From contig NZ_CALJHY010000007.1 in NCBI RefSeq assembly GCF_937770335.1, positions 310,001-374,000 of the forward strand: a DNA stretch of 64,000 bases, in the 5' to 3' direction. Of this stretch, positions 1 through 8,465 are shown piece by piece. Below the pieces are notes generated by a model. It was not told where the DNA came from. It saw only the letters and a list, made by a program, of their open reading frames with translations, and did not search any database. The translations under genes were made by a program, and so were the position numbers. This DNA is from an uncultured Glaciecola sp. (GTDB lineage: Bacteria; Pseudomonadota; Gammaproteobacteria; Enterobacterales; Alteromonadaceae). How positions within the stretch are numbered: position 1 is the stretch's first letter; every line of letters begins with the position of its first letter.

Positions 1-2
1 AC

Positions 3-344
3 GAATGGGTTGAGCTACCAAACGTGAGCAGTATGGTGCTTTTTGCAGATGCTGGTAATCTAGCAAGCAAGCCATACGCGGCGAGTGGTTCTTATATTAA
101 CAAAATGTCTAATTATTGTAAAAGTTGCGACTATAGCGTGAAGGAAAAAACAGGGCCACAGGCATGTCCATTTAACTATTTATATTGGCACTTTCTACAT
201 CGCCATCAAGACAAACTAAAGGGCAACCCAAGAATGGGTATGATTTATAGTACGATGTCGAAGATGGATCAGACGAAGTTCAATCACATGCTTGATGATG
301 CTGATACCTTTCTACTTAAATTGGAAAAAAATGAAGAAATCTGA
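3..344 (+). CDS. Photolyase/cryptochrome-related protein, C-terminal end (partial)
   Basis: This is the last ~113 codons of a gene that begins before the window; the frame is open from base 3. The segment carries the C-terminal signature of the bacterial iron-sulfur (6-4) photolyase-like family. A KPYAASGSYINKMSNYC stretch is followed by CKSC, a Cys before PFNYLYW, and a HRHQDKLKGNPRMGM region. These cysteines bind a 4Fe-4S cluster in the characterised relatives (family knowledge). The expected role is FAD-dependent, light-driven DNA repair or light sensing in the cytoplasm. The next gene starts 14 bases before this stop, and that partner (DUF2256) commonly accompanies this photolyase family. 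Only the tail is visible, so activity cannot be judged. Confidence 0.85.
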   Translation, partial: EWVELPNVSSMVLFADAGNLASKPYAASGSYINKMSNYCKSCDYSVKEKTGPQACPFNYLYWHFLHRHQDKLKGNPRMGMIYSTMSKMDQTKFNHMLDDADTFLLKLEKNEEI

Positions 345-459
345 CCTTCCTAGCAAAACGTGCCCAGTTTGTAACAGACCTTTTAATTGGCGCAAGAAAT
401 GGGAAAAAAACTGGACTGAAGTCAAATACTGCTCCAAACGTTGTGCATCAAACAAATAG
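331..459 (+). CDS. DUF2256 family mini-protein (42 aa)
   Basis: A 42-codon gene starts with ATG inside the end of the photolyase gene (14 base overlap) and stops with TAG at 457-459. It encodes a Cys/Trp-rich zinc-binding mini-protein: KTCPVCNRPFNWRKKW, then WTEVKYCSKRC. The CPVC and CSKRC pairs and the FxWRKKW core are the hallmark of DUF2256. The function is unknown; the four cysteines suggest a zinc knuckle. The overlap implies translational coupling with the photolyase. The family and the partnership are well matched, so I am confident the gene is real despite its size. Confidence 0.88.
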   Translation: MKKSDLPSKTCPVCNRPFNWRKKWEKNWTEVKYCSKRCASNK

Positions 460-501
460 ATAGAGAGATGCAAAGCCGTTCTCTATGTTTAAGTGGCTAA
501 T

Positions 502-1245
502 TTATAATGCCGCCAGTAAGTAATCGGCGAGTTTTCCAACAGCGATACCAAAGCTAAAGCTGAATAGGGTACCCAACATAATATATTCAGTTAGCTTTCT
601 ATCGCTTTGGCGGCGCATATCACCAAATCTAAACACACTCTTTGCAGCCAGCAAAAAGCCAACACCAGTAAATTGACCAAGTAAAATGAACGTCGCAATT
701 AAACCGCGCTCAAAATATCCGATGAGTTCACCGGCCGAAGCTAGTCCCTCATTTTCTTTTTCAGCTTCATTAAATTGGTCAGTGTATTTGGTTAATGATA
801 GCGTTATAAGCAGTGATACAGGCTTACCTAAAAACAAGTATAGTCCAATTAACATGAGTGTTTTAACATCGAAGAACTGATGTACCTCAAACAAGACTGT
901 TTGAATGCTCAGATCACTAAGCCAAATCGATATCCCAGTAATAAAAATGAGATGACCGACTTGATCGATCAAAAAATATTTTAATACAAAAACGCGATAG
1001 GTTTTCCATATATCAATAATATAGTGACTAAAAATAATCACAATTAATGCCGTTAATGCCTGATAGTCCAGCGAAGTTCCACTAATTATAATCGCAGCGC
1101 TAGTCATGACTAGATGCACTAGCATATGCTTAAACAAGCCGATAGAGCGTTCCTTGTTCCTGACTTTACACATGATCCAGCTATGTTTTTGTAAATAAAA
1201 ATCCGCTACAAAGTGAGCGACGAGCAATAAGAAAAAGAGCTTCAT
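502..1245 (-). CDS. DUF3307 membrane protein
   Basis: This is a 247-residue, strongly hydrophobic protein with about six predicted membrane spans. It opens with the DUF3307 signature: LLVAHFVADFYLQ near the start, then a FSHYIIDIWK segment around residue 70-80 (the HxxxD-type motif of the family). The family has no established biochemical function. Its ATG overlaps the stop of the upstream satD-like gene by 4 bases (ATGA), so the two are translationally coupled. DUF3307 and SatD-like proteins recur together in proteobacteria, which suggests a regulator/membrane-effector pair. That role is inference. Confidence 0.85.
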   Translation of the reverse strand: MKLFFLLLVAHFVADFYLQKHSWIMCKVRNKERSIGLFKHMLVHLVMTSAAIIISGTSLDYQALTALIVIIFSHYIIDIWKTYRVFVLKYFLIDQVGHLIFITGISIWLSDLSIQTVLFEVHQFFDVKTLMLIGLYLFLGKPVSLLITLSLTKYTDQFNEAEKENEGLASAGELIGYFERGLIATFILLGQFTGVGFLLAAKSVFRFGDMRRQSDRKLTEYIMLGTLFSFSFGIAVGKLADYLLAAL

Positions 1246-1892
1246 TTTGGAGTTCCTAGACAGGTTTCACGGAAGCTGACCAAATAAGCCCTTACCAATT
1301 CTGCACCACTGCGCTTCAAATGGGTGGCAACGTTTTGTCGAGTCACATTCATATGGTCAGCAATAACTTGTTGTTCTGGAAAATTGAATTCGATGTAATA
1401 ATACAATACTTCAGCTTGTTTCTCTGTCAAACCAGTTAACAAATGATGTAAAAATAGCGTTGAGATGCTTAAGTCTGTTGAGCATAGATCATTTCCAAAG
1501 TTAATAACCAGATCTCCCCTCGCTGCCTTATCCAATGCTCGACCAGATAAAATAAAGGCTTCTCCAAGTGAGCTACTCAGATTTGAGGATGCCTGTTCAA
1601 CCCGCCCGATGGCTATTGACTGGGTTAATTTGATAGCGGGGCACTCAATCCCAGATTGCAAATAGAGTCTTATTGAAAGTACAGAGTTCATTGCATCAAT
1701 AATGTTTGTATAAAGTATTTGAAAACTATCTCCCCTAAAGATTTCAAATTTACATTGATATCGGGCGGCTTGCGACGTTAACAATTTTTGCAGTGTCTGC
1801 ATTACCGAAGCATAGTCTTCTGCATCGAGTTTTGTCGAATGAACGATATCTGCCGTTAATACCCCATACTGCTTATGTGCTGTATTAGTCAA
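1242..1892 (-). CDS. SatD-like protein with C-terminal helix-turn-helix
   Basis: A 216-residue protein. The N-terminal ~150 residues match the SatD family: GVLTADIVHSTKLD, then FRGDSFQI, and a SIAIGR strand, a layout reminiscent of nucleotide-cyclase-like folds. The last ~60 residues look like a sigma-70 region-4-like helix-turn-helix (LTEKQAEVLYYY ... ADHMNVTRQNVATHLKRS). The start is a TTG at 1892 preceded by CGGAG; there is no nearby ATG. It is the first gene of a two-gene operon with the DUF3307 membrane protein. A DNA-binding or sensing role is plausible from the helix-turn-helix but unproven. Confidence 0.75.
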   Translation of the reverse strand: MTNTAHKQYGVLTADIVHSTKLDAEDYASVMQTLQKLLTSQAARYQCKFEIFRGDSFQILYTNIIDAMNSVLSIRLYLQSGIECPAIKLTQSIAIGRVEQASSNLSSSLGEAFILSGRALDKAARGDLVINFGNDLCSTDLSISTLFLHHLLTGLTEKQAEVLYYYIEFNFPEQQVIADHMNVTRQNVATHLKRSGAELVRAYLVSFRETCLGTPK

Positions 1893-2062
1893 AATAGTAA
1901 CTCCGAGTAATTAGCGGATAAATATAGAATGAAGAGTTCAACTATAGTTGCAAACTATTATGTTTGCAACTTAGTAAAGCAACTAAATAAGATTGCCAAT
2001 ACAAAGAGCAACCTTATTATTGATGAGTAGGGCCTAATAGGGTTCCGAATTATGAACAATGA

Positions 2063-2935
2063 CTATTTATTTAAAAGTGTAATTAAACTCGATGTGTCAA
2101 AGCGTCCGCCACCATTTGCTTGTACTTGCCCGTAGAATTGGTCAACTAATGCAGTAATAGGTAAATTTGCACCGTTTGTCTTTGCTTCACTCAATACAAT
2201 GCCCAAATCTTTTCTCATCCAGTCGACGGCAAAACCAAAATCAAAATCGCCCTTAATCATGGTACTTGACCTATTTTCCATCTGCCACGACTGCGCAGCA
2301 CCTTTAGAAATAACGTCGATAACCTCCGTTGGCTCAAGTCCTGCTTTACCAGCAAAATGGAGTGCTTCTGATAGCCCTTGAACTATACCGGCAATACATA
2401 TTTGATTGACCATTTTGGTTAGCTGACCGCTACCATTGAGGCCCATCAATTGATGCTTTTGTGAATAACAATTAAGCAATGCAATAACCGCGTCATAAGT
2501 ATCTTGGTCGCCGCCGAGCATTACCGTTAATTTGCCATTTTCTGCGCCGGCTTGGCCACCTGAAACAGGTGCATCCAAGAACTGTATACCTAAATCATTC
2601 GCCGCTTTAGCTAACTCGCGGGCTAGCTCTGCAGATGTAGTTGTATGGTCAATCAAGATAGCACCAGGAGACATGCCTGCTAAAACTCCATTTTCGCCGT
2701 ATACCACCGACCTAACATCATCGTCATTGCCTACGCAGAGTAAAACCACATTTGCGTCGATTGCGGCTAATCGTGGCGTTTCTCGTAATGAACCATCCGG
2801 GTAATCTTTAACCCATTTGGCTGCCTTTGACTTTGTACGATTGTAGACCGTGGTATTAAAATCGGCATTTGATAAATGACCAGCCATAGGAAAACCCATA
2901 GCGCCCAACCCGATAAATGCGACATTGATACTCAT
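2063..2935 (-). CDS. NAD(P)-dependent beta-hydroxyacid dehydrogenase (3-hydroxyisobutyrate / tartronate semialdehyde reductase type)
   Basis: A ~290-residue member of the 6-phosphogluconate-dehydrogenase-like family. It has an N-terminal Rossmann motif GLGAMGFPMAGHL, the substrate-loop signature DAPVSGGQAGAENGKL around residue 118-135, and the catalytic-lysine segment LTKMVNQ near residue 170. It would interconvert a beta-hydroxyacid and its semialdehyde (3-hydroxyisobutyrate, tartronate semialdehyde or succinic semialdehyde). The subtype cannot be set from sequence alone. Two ATGs lie in tandem at 2938 and 2935; the GAGGAG ribosome site fits the second better (5 bases). It is monocistronic, with no pathway neighbours that would fix the substrate. 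Confidence 0.85.
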   Translation of the reverse strand: MSINVAFIGLGAMGFPMAGHLSNADFNTTVYNRTKSKAAKWVKDYPDGSLRETPRLAAIDANVVLLCVGNDDDVRSVVYGENGVLAGMSPGAILIDHTTTSAELARELAKAANDLGIQFLDAPVSGGQAGAENGKLTVMLGGDQDTYDAVIALLNCYSQKHQLMGLNGSGQLTKMVNQICIAGIVQGLSEALHFAGKAGLEPTEVIDVISKGAAQSWQMENRSSTMIKGDFDFGFAVDWMRKDLGIVLSEAKTNGANLPITALVDQFYGQVQANGGGRFDTSSLITLLNK

Positions 2936-3095
2936 CATAACTCCTCGTTAAGTAGCGGCGTTGACCAAGCTACTTATTATTCTCCGGCTTTTTATAGAGC
3001 CTTTTATCTATAAAATATTGAATTTCATATCGTTTACACTGAATGTTGCCTTCCGTAAATTTACCCATCACGGCAAGCACTTTTGAGGCGCCTCC

Positions 3096-3425
3096 CTAAC
3101 AATTAACCACGGTACGTGACAACTCTGTTAGTAACTCAGTTGTATCCAACGTGCCCATAGTAACTATTATTGGTGAGTTTTTCAGCTTATTAAAAATACC
3201 AGTTTCTTGCTGTAACATAGATTCATAGGCCTTTTGATTTTTTGAATTAACTGTACCCCCAGTTAATTCAATAGCGCTAATAGGCTTTGGCATTAAAATA
3301 CTCGATAAAGCTTGGCGGCTATTCATCTGTGCTCTCGTCGACTTAGCAGGAACCAAGTCAGTGCTTATTATTTCTTGATTCTCAATCCAACCTCTGCCTG
3401 AGACCTCTCGTCTTATATCGTTCAA
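3096..3425 (-). CDS. Hypothetical protein, unrecognised (109 aa), possibly a gene remnant
   Basis: This 109-residue open frame has no motif I recognise. It lacks a signal peptide, membrane span or low-complexity bias, and contains a hydrophobic strand near the C-terminus (SPIIVTMGTL). It stands alone between the dehydrogenase and a 2 kb non-coding stretch. No good ribosome site is evident at the listed start. It may be a real small gene or the surviving end of a longer one; I cannot decide which. Confidence 0.3.
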   Translation of the reverse strand: MNDIRREVSGRGWIENQEIISTDLVPAKSTRAQMNSRQALSSILMPKPISAIELTGGTVNSKNQKAYESMLQQETGIFNKLKNSPIIVTMGTLDTTELLTELSRTVVNC

Positions 3426-4298
3426 AAGTGATGTTATATATTACTCGTTATTATATTGCGAATACGACCTTATTAATGTTGTTTATTTGCTTATCCAGAA
3501 AACGCTTAAGCAAACATAAACTTTATTTGTGCAATAGAATTTAACTAATATTGGTTGATAAACTAAGTGAAGTAGGGAAGTAAAACAGCACTTTTTTGGT
3601 GATAAAAGCAGGCATAGTATTATCCAAACCACTCAATACTCCTCCAATTAACAGCTCATTCATAAGGTAGATTAATTGCTGAGATATGATTTAACACAAT
3701 CATAAACTAGTTGTTTCTAAAATGACCCGCCCTAAAACTATAGAATTTGATGATCAACTGATCAACGTATAACCAGCTATTCATTCAACATTTAACCGTG
3801 TCTATGACAAAACTTATATCTATAGACCGCAAATCTTGTTTCTCCTAGGAATGAATTTAGAAGCGACATCTGCATCATTCAGTACGATCCGTAGATTTGC
3901 TCTAAATTGATAGAGCGTTGATTTTAGTTTGAATCAGTTATTAAAAATAGCTTTTGAGTTTTACTTTAATAATCTAAATCGCATCACCATTTTATCGCAG
4001 TGTTTATTTAGGGCTTTAAATAATATCATTCAAAATATCAATAAAAGTTTAATTAACTATAAAATACATGCACTTAAATTAGTTATTATTTGAAAACTCT
4101 ACTTTTTTTGACGCCTTAGATTTCATGAAACTTAAAACCCAGGCTAATCACGCAGTTTAATTCACGTAGCGGCGTCATCCTAGAATCTTAAAACCAACCT
4201 AAACTCGACTTATCCACTATTCTGGATAACTATACACAACTGCGTATAATGTATATTATGTTAAATTGAATATATGTGCACATAGTTACTCACAACCC
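3426..4298. other. Intergenic region without recognisable gene
   Basis: About 870 bases of AT-rich sequence. All frames are broken into short pieces and I see no transposase, tRNA or hairpin signature that I can name. It abuts copy A of the long dispersed repeat. Confidence 0.6.
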
Positions 4299-5025
4299 TG
4301 TTGTCGTTTCTATTCCAATTCTGGAATCGTGTTCTAGCGAAGCTGGAATTTTTGTACTGTTATATAAAACGGTGAAATTGTAATTTGTATCGCCCTCACC
4401 ACTTCAGCGACGTGGTAACAATAAAAGATATGCTCCTCTGTTTCTCACATCGGTTTGTCGACGCAGTGGCGTTTCTAATTAAAACGGGAACCGTTAATTC
4501 ATCTGTAAGCGTTGCTTTCTATTATTTTTAATATTAGAAACGATTGCGTTATTTAAAGTGCAAAAGAAGTTGAGTCATTGTGTGTTGGGATGATGTTGAA
4601 TAATTTCGCGGTAGCGTTGATTCATTTTTTTAAATTGAACTCAAAAAAAATGTGGTGGCTTTTTTAATGGTTCTCTTCGCGCTTTTTAATTCTAAAATCG
4701 TAAAACTATTTTTTTAAATTGTTTTACGGATGTTCAATGCTGCCTACAGATTATTTATGCTGACAGTATCTGTTAAGTGTTACCGGTAATGTGATGAGTC
4801 GATTTCAATAGTTCGTTAGTGCAAACCGGCAGCGATAATGTTTCGAACGTAAAGTTCTGTGAACTATTTTTAGAAAATAATTATCGCGCACAAAAATAGT
4901 CTATCGATAGAAAATAATCGCTCAGGCTTTTAATCTAAATTTAATTTTGATGGTGCGCAGATATTAGCGCCCTACTCCGGACTCGAGTTGAAATAGAATG
5001 AGCAATTAAGCGACGGTCTCAAATG
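4299..5025 (+). repeat. ~730 bp dispersed non-coding repeat, copy A
   Basis: This segment is matched along its whole length by 41453-42187 in the same orientation. The match includes an exact ~48-base block around CGCAGTGGCGTTTCTAATTA and long exact blocks near the end (CGCCCTACTCCGGACTCGAG). It holds no plausible ORF; both copies carry scattered substitutions and small indels. It begins at CTGTTGTCGTTTCTATTCC and ends at GACGGTCTCAAATG. A ~90-base piece of the same sequence recurs at 50475-50565. It may be a non-autonomous mobile element or a structured RNA element; this is unknown. Confidence 0.85.
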
Positions 5026-5518
5026 GGCAGTGAACTGCCGTTGCGATTTTTATTCATTTAGTCATATTTGAACGCTTAACAGACCTAGGGATATTAGATT
5101 TCTGATTGAGCTATAGCTCTAGAGCGGACATTAACGCTCCGATTAAACAACGCCGACTTGCGGGCTATAATAGTGCCAAACCATTCACTTTCGCCCTTTT
5201 AATGGACAAGCGAAACTGGTCTGCATGGGCAGACTTAAAAAGCCAATCTAATCAAAAAGACTGGTGTCGCCACTTAGTGGCGCTGAAATAAAATATCACC
5301 CTCGCCTGAACATCCTGCATGATTACGCTCATGAAAACGTTCACCTGAGCTCATCAAATGTTCCAGTGTAGCTTATTTGAGTGTTCCACTTCGCTCAAAA
5401 GATATTCCAAAAGCTCAGCAATCTGCCGACCACTATTGCCAAACATAGCATTGATACAAAACCCTGAATCGATAAGTCTTAAAACTGCTCTGCTTGGTTT
5501 TTTATAGTGAGCTAAAAT
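5026..5518. other. Intergenic, possible gene remnant
   Basis: Contains a 61-codon plus-strand frame (5106-5291) whose product resembles nothing I can name and has no clear ribosome site. Beyond it I see no further coding signal. It lies between repeat copy A and the RHS-tip cluster. Confidence 0.4.
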
Positions 5519-5542
5519 AAAGCCCCGCGAGGGCGAGGCTTT
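5519..5542 (-). terminator. Rho-independent terminator of the first RHS-tip module
   Basis: On the minus strand, AAAGCCTCGC pairs with GCGGGGCTTT around a CCTC loop and is followed by ATTTTA. It lies 36 bases past the stop of the 94-aa membrane protein. An almost identical hairpin sits at 6608-6630, after the second module. Confidence 0.75.
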
Positions 5543-5577
5543 GGATTAAGGGTTTTGATAGTTTATAAAGAATTTAC

Positions 5578-5862
5578 CTATAATCCTTCTGCGAAGGTCA
5601 ACATCAAGAATAAATATATTGAGGGCAAAATCGATACAAATGAATTCAATATATACATCCAAGTGAACTCTCTAATTCTAGTATTCTTTATTAACGTAAC
5701 CATATAAGTAACTGAAACCGCTATTACTATCGGAAACAAAAACATTGCTCCAAAATAACCTATAAATTTCGCGAGTTTGTCTGAAAAGTACATAAGATTC
5801 ACATACGCAAGACTAAATACAACTATGACTGTCATAATCCTAGTTATGATTGGTGAAAACAT
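5578..5862 (-). CDS. Small three-span membrane protein, candidate immunity protein
   Basis: A 94-residue protein that is almost entirely hydrophobic, with three predicted membrane helices (about residues 7-26, 35-57 and 68-90) and a short charged loop (KNTRIREF). Its ATG overlaps the natural stop of the upstream RHS tip (TAATG), the spacing expected for a toxin/immunity pair. No family is recognised. Calling it the immunity protein of that RHS tip is inference from position, coupling and the terminator that follows. Confidence 0.6.
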   Translation of the reverse strand: MFSPIITRIMTVIVVFSLAYVNLMYFSDKLAKFIGYFGAMFLFPIVIAVSVTYMVTLIKNTRIREFTWMYILNSFVSILPSIYLFLMLTFAEGL

Positions 5863-6509
5863 TAATTATCCTCTTGTTTAGGGCGATCATGAGTACTCCG
5901 CGTATGTCCCAAATCTGGATTTGCACCTTGTGGGTCAAAGCTCTCAGGGATCGTTCCTCCAGCACCTGTAATCAAATTAGTTGTGCAAGTATGACAGTTT
6001 CCTTCATTTGGTGTAGCTGCACCATCTAGAGCTGGAATAGCTTAATAGTCAAGGGCTTCACGTGTTGCCATAAACACACCAGTACTCAATACAGAGCTGT
6101 CAAATTGCTCCGAAGTCATTCCTTCAGGTGGTTGAATAACGACAGAGTCTGTTATTTCTCCAGCATTCATGGCAGAAACATCTGATGGGTGGTTTTTAGA
6201 AAAGCCATTTTTTCCTCCTACATTGTGACTGCTAAAAATTGTAGGACTACCTTTTCCCGTTGAAACTATAGTAAACGTATGAGAACCAAGGCCGCCTCCG
6301 GGCATGTTCAAAGGTCTTGAGACAACCACCACGACCCTTCCATCGGGATCTACATATTTGAAAGGGTTATTAATTGCATACGCATACCTGTTAAACCCTT
6401 GGATACCTTGAGCGCCACTAAGATGCTCCAACGCCCCAACAGGATCATTACTATAAAACCGACCTATGACTGGATCATAATATCGTGCCTGCATATAAAT
6501 TAGTACGAA
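5862..6509 (-). pseudogene. Orphan RHS C-terminal toxin tip, interrupted by an in-frame TAA
   Basis: The open frame begins mid-gene (LIYMQARYYDPVIGRFYSND), with the conserved RHS-core closure SNDPVG ... NRYAYAINNPFKYVDPDG at the usual place before the variable tip. The ~6 kb RHS body is absent. The variable domain runs VVVVSRPLNMPGGGLGSHTF and so on to REALDY, where a TAA (6042-6044) interrupts it. The same frame then stays open for 59 more codons (AIPALDGAATPNEGNCHTCT ... NPDLG) and ends at the TAATG that starts the membrane protein. The His in GSHTF, the Asn and the late Cys in NCHTC hint at a permuted papain-like fold; this is inference. The likely state is an inactive cassette unless read through. 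Confidence 0.75.
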
Positions 6510-6607
6510 CTACCAACACTAAAAAACTACGATAATTTCTAATTAATACAGTAGGTTAAAGTATAACCATGAGAAGTGAATTTGCAAACCCTTATGCTAT
6601 ATAAATA

Positions 6608-6630
6608 AAACCCCGCGAGGGCGAGGCTTT
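6608..6630 (-). terminator. Rho-independent terminator of the second RHS-tip module
   Basis: On the minus strand, AAAGCCTCGC pairs with GCGGGGTTTT and is followed by ATTTAT. It shares a 25-base core (CCCCGCGAGGGCGAGGCTTT plus GGATT) with the terminator at 5519-5542, suggesting that the two modules arose from one scaffold. Confidence 0.7.
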
Positions 6631-6666
6631 GGATTCAAATAAGGTGAATGTTCATTAAGTTTCACT

Positions 6667-7177
6667 CTATTTTTTAACTAGAAGCTCCTTTTTTACTTCG
6701 AAAAGACCTTTTTGTGAACAAGATCTGGAATAAAAATCTCCAGTACAAGTTTTAAAGCTATTAAGAAATTGGTGCAACATTTCTATTTGTGGCTCTTTAG
6801 GGCGTTGAAACTCAATATCTATCGCACTAAAACTAGAACCTAAGAATTGTACCAATATTCTAAACTCTTCTTCATTCTGCTCAAAAACCTGAACATGGAT
6901 AGTTTCTGTCTTAAAATTACTACTTAATTTTGAAGATTCAAGTATCGGATTTGGATGACGCCCATAATACATTGAAAGTGAGGCACCATTTTTCAAAACA
7001 ATATCATAGTATTTAAAATCTATAGGCTTTGACACAGTTATTTTATCGCCTCGTGCTAACCCAATACAGAAATCTACTTCAAAAATGCTGCAATTACGAA
7101 TATCGGCTAACATCATCCTTTGCACTAGTACCAAAGGTTATTGTCAATAATATTAAACAAGCTATATGATTTTTCAT
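6667..7177 (-). pseudogene. Exported protein with frameshift, candidate immunity protein of the metallopeptidase tip
   Basis: An ATG at 7177 opens a typical signal peptide (MKNHIACLILLTITFGTSAK). After ~27 codons that frame hits TAA. The neighbouring frame carries the remaining ~150 codons (ADIRNCSIFEVDFCIG and onward to KKELLVKK). A single-base slip near GCAAAGGATGATG would join them, so this looks like one exported ~165-aa protein with a frameshift. The start lies 2 bases from the stop of the HEAGH-containing tip, which fits a periplasmic immunity protein. The mature domain contains several Cys residues and a beta-rich pattern but no family I recognise. Confidence 0.5.
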
Positions 7178-7178
7178 A

Positions 7179-7386
7179 TCAATTACCTTTATGAATGTTT
7201 TCGTCGCTTTTTATTATTTCGCGCATATTTCGATCATCCGGTTTGCCAGCAGCATTTCCCATAATGTTATCGCTATATCCGGGTAAAGCTTTACCACCAC
7301 CATATTTATCACTCGCTCCCATCAAATGACCTGCCTCATGGCTTACTGAACCGTCACTTAAGTTGGCGCCATCAACTATACATTTT
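7179..7386 (-). pseudogene. Metallopeptidase (zincin) RHS-type toxin tip, C-terminal fragment
   Basis: Reading the minus strand to the TGA at 7179-7181 gives a ~68-residue end of a protein. It contains SHEAGHLMGASDKYGG and later YSDNIMGN. HEAGH followed by a Gly/Asp segment is the zinc-binding motif of met-zincin peptidases and is common in C-terminal tips of RHS and other polymorphic toxins. The N-terminal part is missing: upstream sequence switches abruptly to a TIR-like gene. Position immediately before an exported protein supports a toxin/immunity reading (inference). Confidence 0.65.
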
Positions 7387-8026
7387 CTCGCCCCAGCTTA
7401 GCCATTAAGTACCCATGCTCAAACACTACATTTTGACGAGCCCTATTCTTTGGCGGTATTTTTGACTCATGAACGCCACGCCCGTGATCGCAAGCTGTAT
7501 AAACAACGAGCGCAAAATCTGCATCATTCGAATAGTGCTCTATTTTTCAATGATGGTCATTCCTGAGCTGATTTGCTCATGCAATATAATTGCTTCTAAT
7601 CCCAACTTTTCGATAAAGCGACTTACTTCTTGCTTGGCTTAATTGTCACGCCCATGGACTATAAATACTTTTCGTTTATTTCGAGCCACCTAAGGTGGTA
7701 CGGGCGTAAAGTTTTGTGAATGAGCTTGTGAACTGGGTTGGTGAGTCGGTTGACCAAATTCAAGCGCATCTAAAAGGGGTGTAAATTGTTCAGATAAAAA
7801 GGTTCGCCGTTCTGCGTATGTTTTGAATTTAGGTTGGATAAAACCCCAAAAAGAATCGAGATTACGATGTTGGCGAAGCCAGCCTGGGAGCATAGATGAC
7901 AGATTCGAATCACTTAGTAATTCCTGACGAAGAACTTCAAATTCAGCATCATCAGTCGCCAGCCCCGTTGCCCTTGCAGTGAGCAAGTTGACTAGATAAG
8001 TCACTTTCTAAAAACTCGATACTCAA
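7384..8026 (-). pseudogene. Decayed TIR-like nucleotide-binding defence protein (PF10137 type)
   Basis: The minus strand holds one broken gene. The first part (about 7690-8004, 104 aa) is a helical N-terminal domain (LLTARATGLATDDAEFEVLR ... YAERRTFLSEQFTPLLDALE) of the kind often fused to TIR-like domains. After an in-frame TAG the frame continues with KRKVFIVHGRDN, another in-frame stop, then AKQEVSRFIEKLGLEAIILH and ISSGMTIIEK. A one-base slip then leads into DADFALVVYTACDHGRGVHE and ARQNVVFEHGYLMAKLGREN. These are hallmarks of the predicted nucleotide-binding TIR-like family (cap12 or Pycsar effector type TIR). The start also looks frameshifted (TTG at 8026, EFLESDL). The gene is dead, and its 3' end is replaced by the zincin tip. 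Confidence 0.75.
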
Positions 8027-8289
8027 TTCAGATTTCCTTAATTATGCTCGACGCCAAACATGAGCGTAACATCTTACTGTGAGGACTTCATAGTAACAAC
8101 TGCCTGCAAAACAGTCTTAAACATAAGGATTAGCTGGCCTAAAGGGGTTTTGTGCCCATCCCCTCGAAAATAACCTTAGAGATCTTTTTGTAAAGATCAG
8201 ATTCTGTTGATAGATACTATACTTGTAAAGGTGTTGACTATTAATCTGCCTCTGACAAAGCGAATTCAAATTCTTAACCAAGCTAAAAT

Positions 8290-8455
8290 TGATGAACAAT
8301 CTAATTTCGAATTGTATTATTTATTACAATTCGGGACTATTATCCGTTTTTTAAAGATTCACGAAAAAAGCGGTAGGCAAGTTATTGTTGAGGCAATTTC
8401 AAGGTTGCCGCCGGTTGCTTGGCAACACATCAATATTAATGGCTATAAGTGCAGA
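8290..8455 (+). pseudogene. Tn3-family transposase C-terminal remnant
   Basis: A plus-strand frame (open 8207-8524) encodes YYLLQFGTIIRFLKIHEKSG, then ISRLPPVAWQHININGY. This matches the extreme C-terminus of Tn3-family transposases, which end in a (I/L)SPVAWQHIN.xG.Y element. The catalytic core is absent and the frame runs on into the end of the neighbouring channel gene. It is a footprint of an older transposon. Confidence 0.6.
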
Positions 8456-8465
8456 CCATTTTTCA

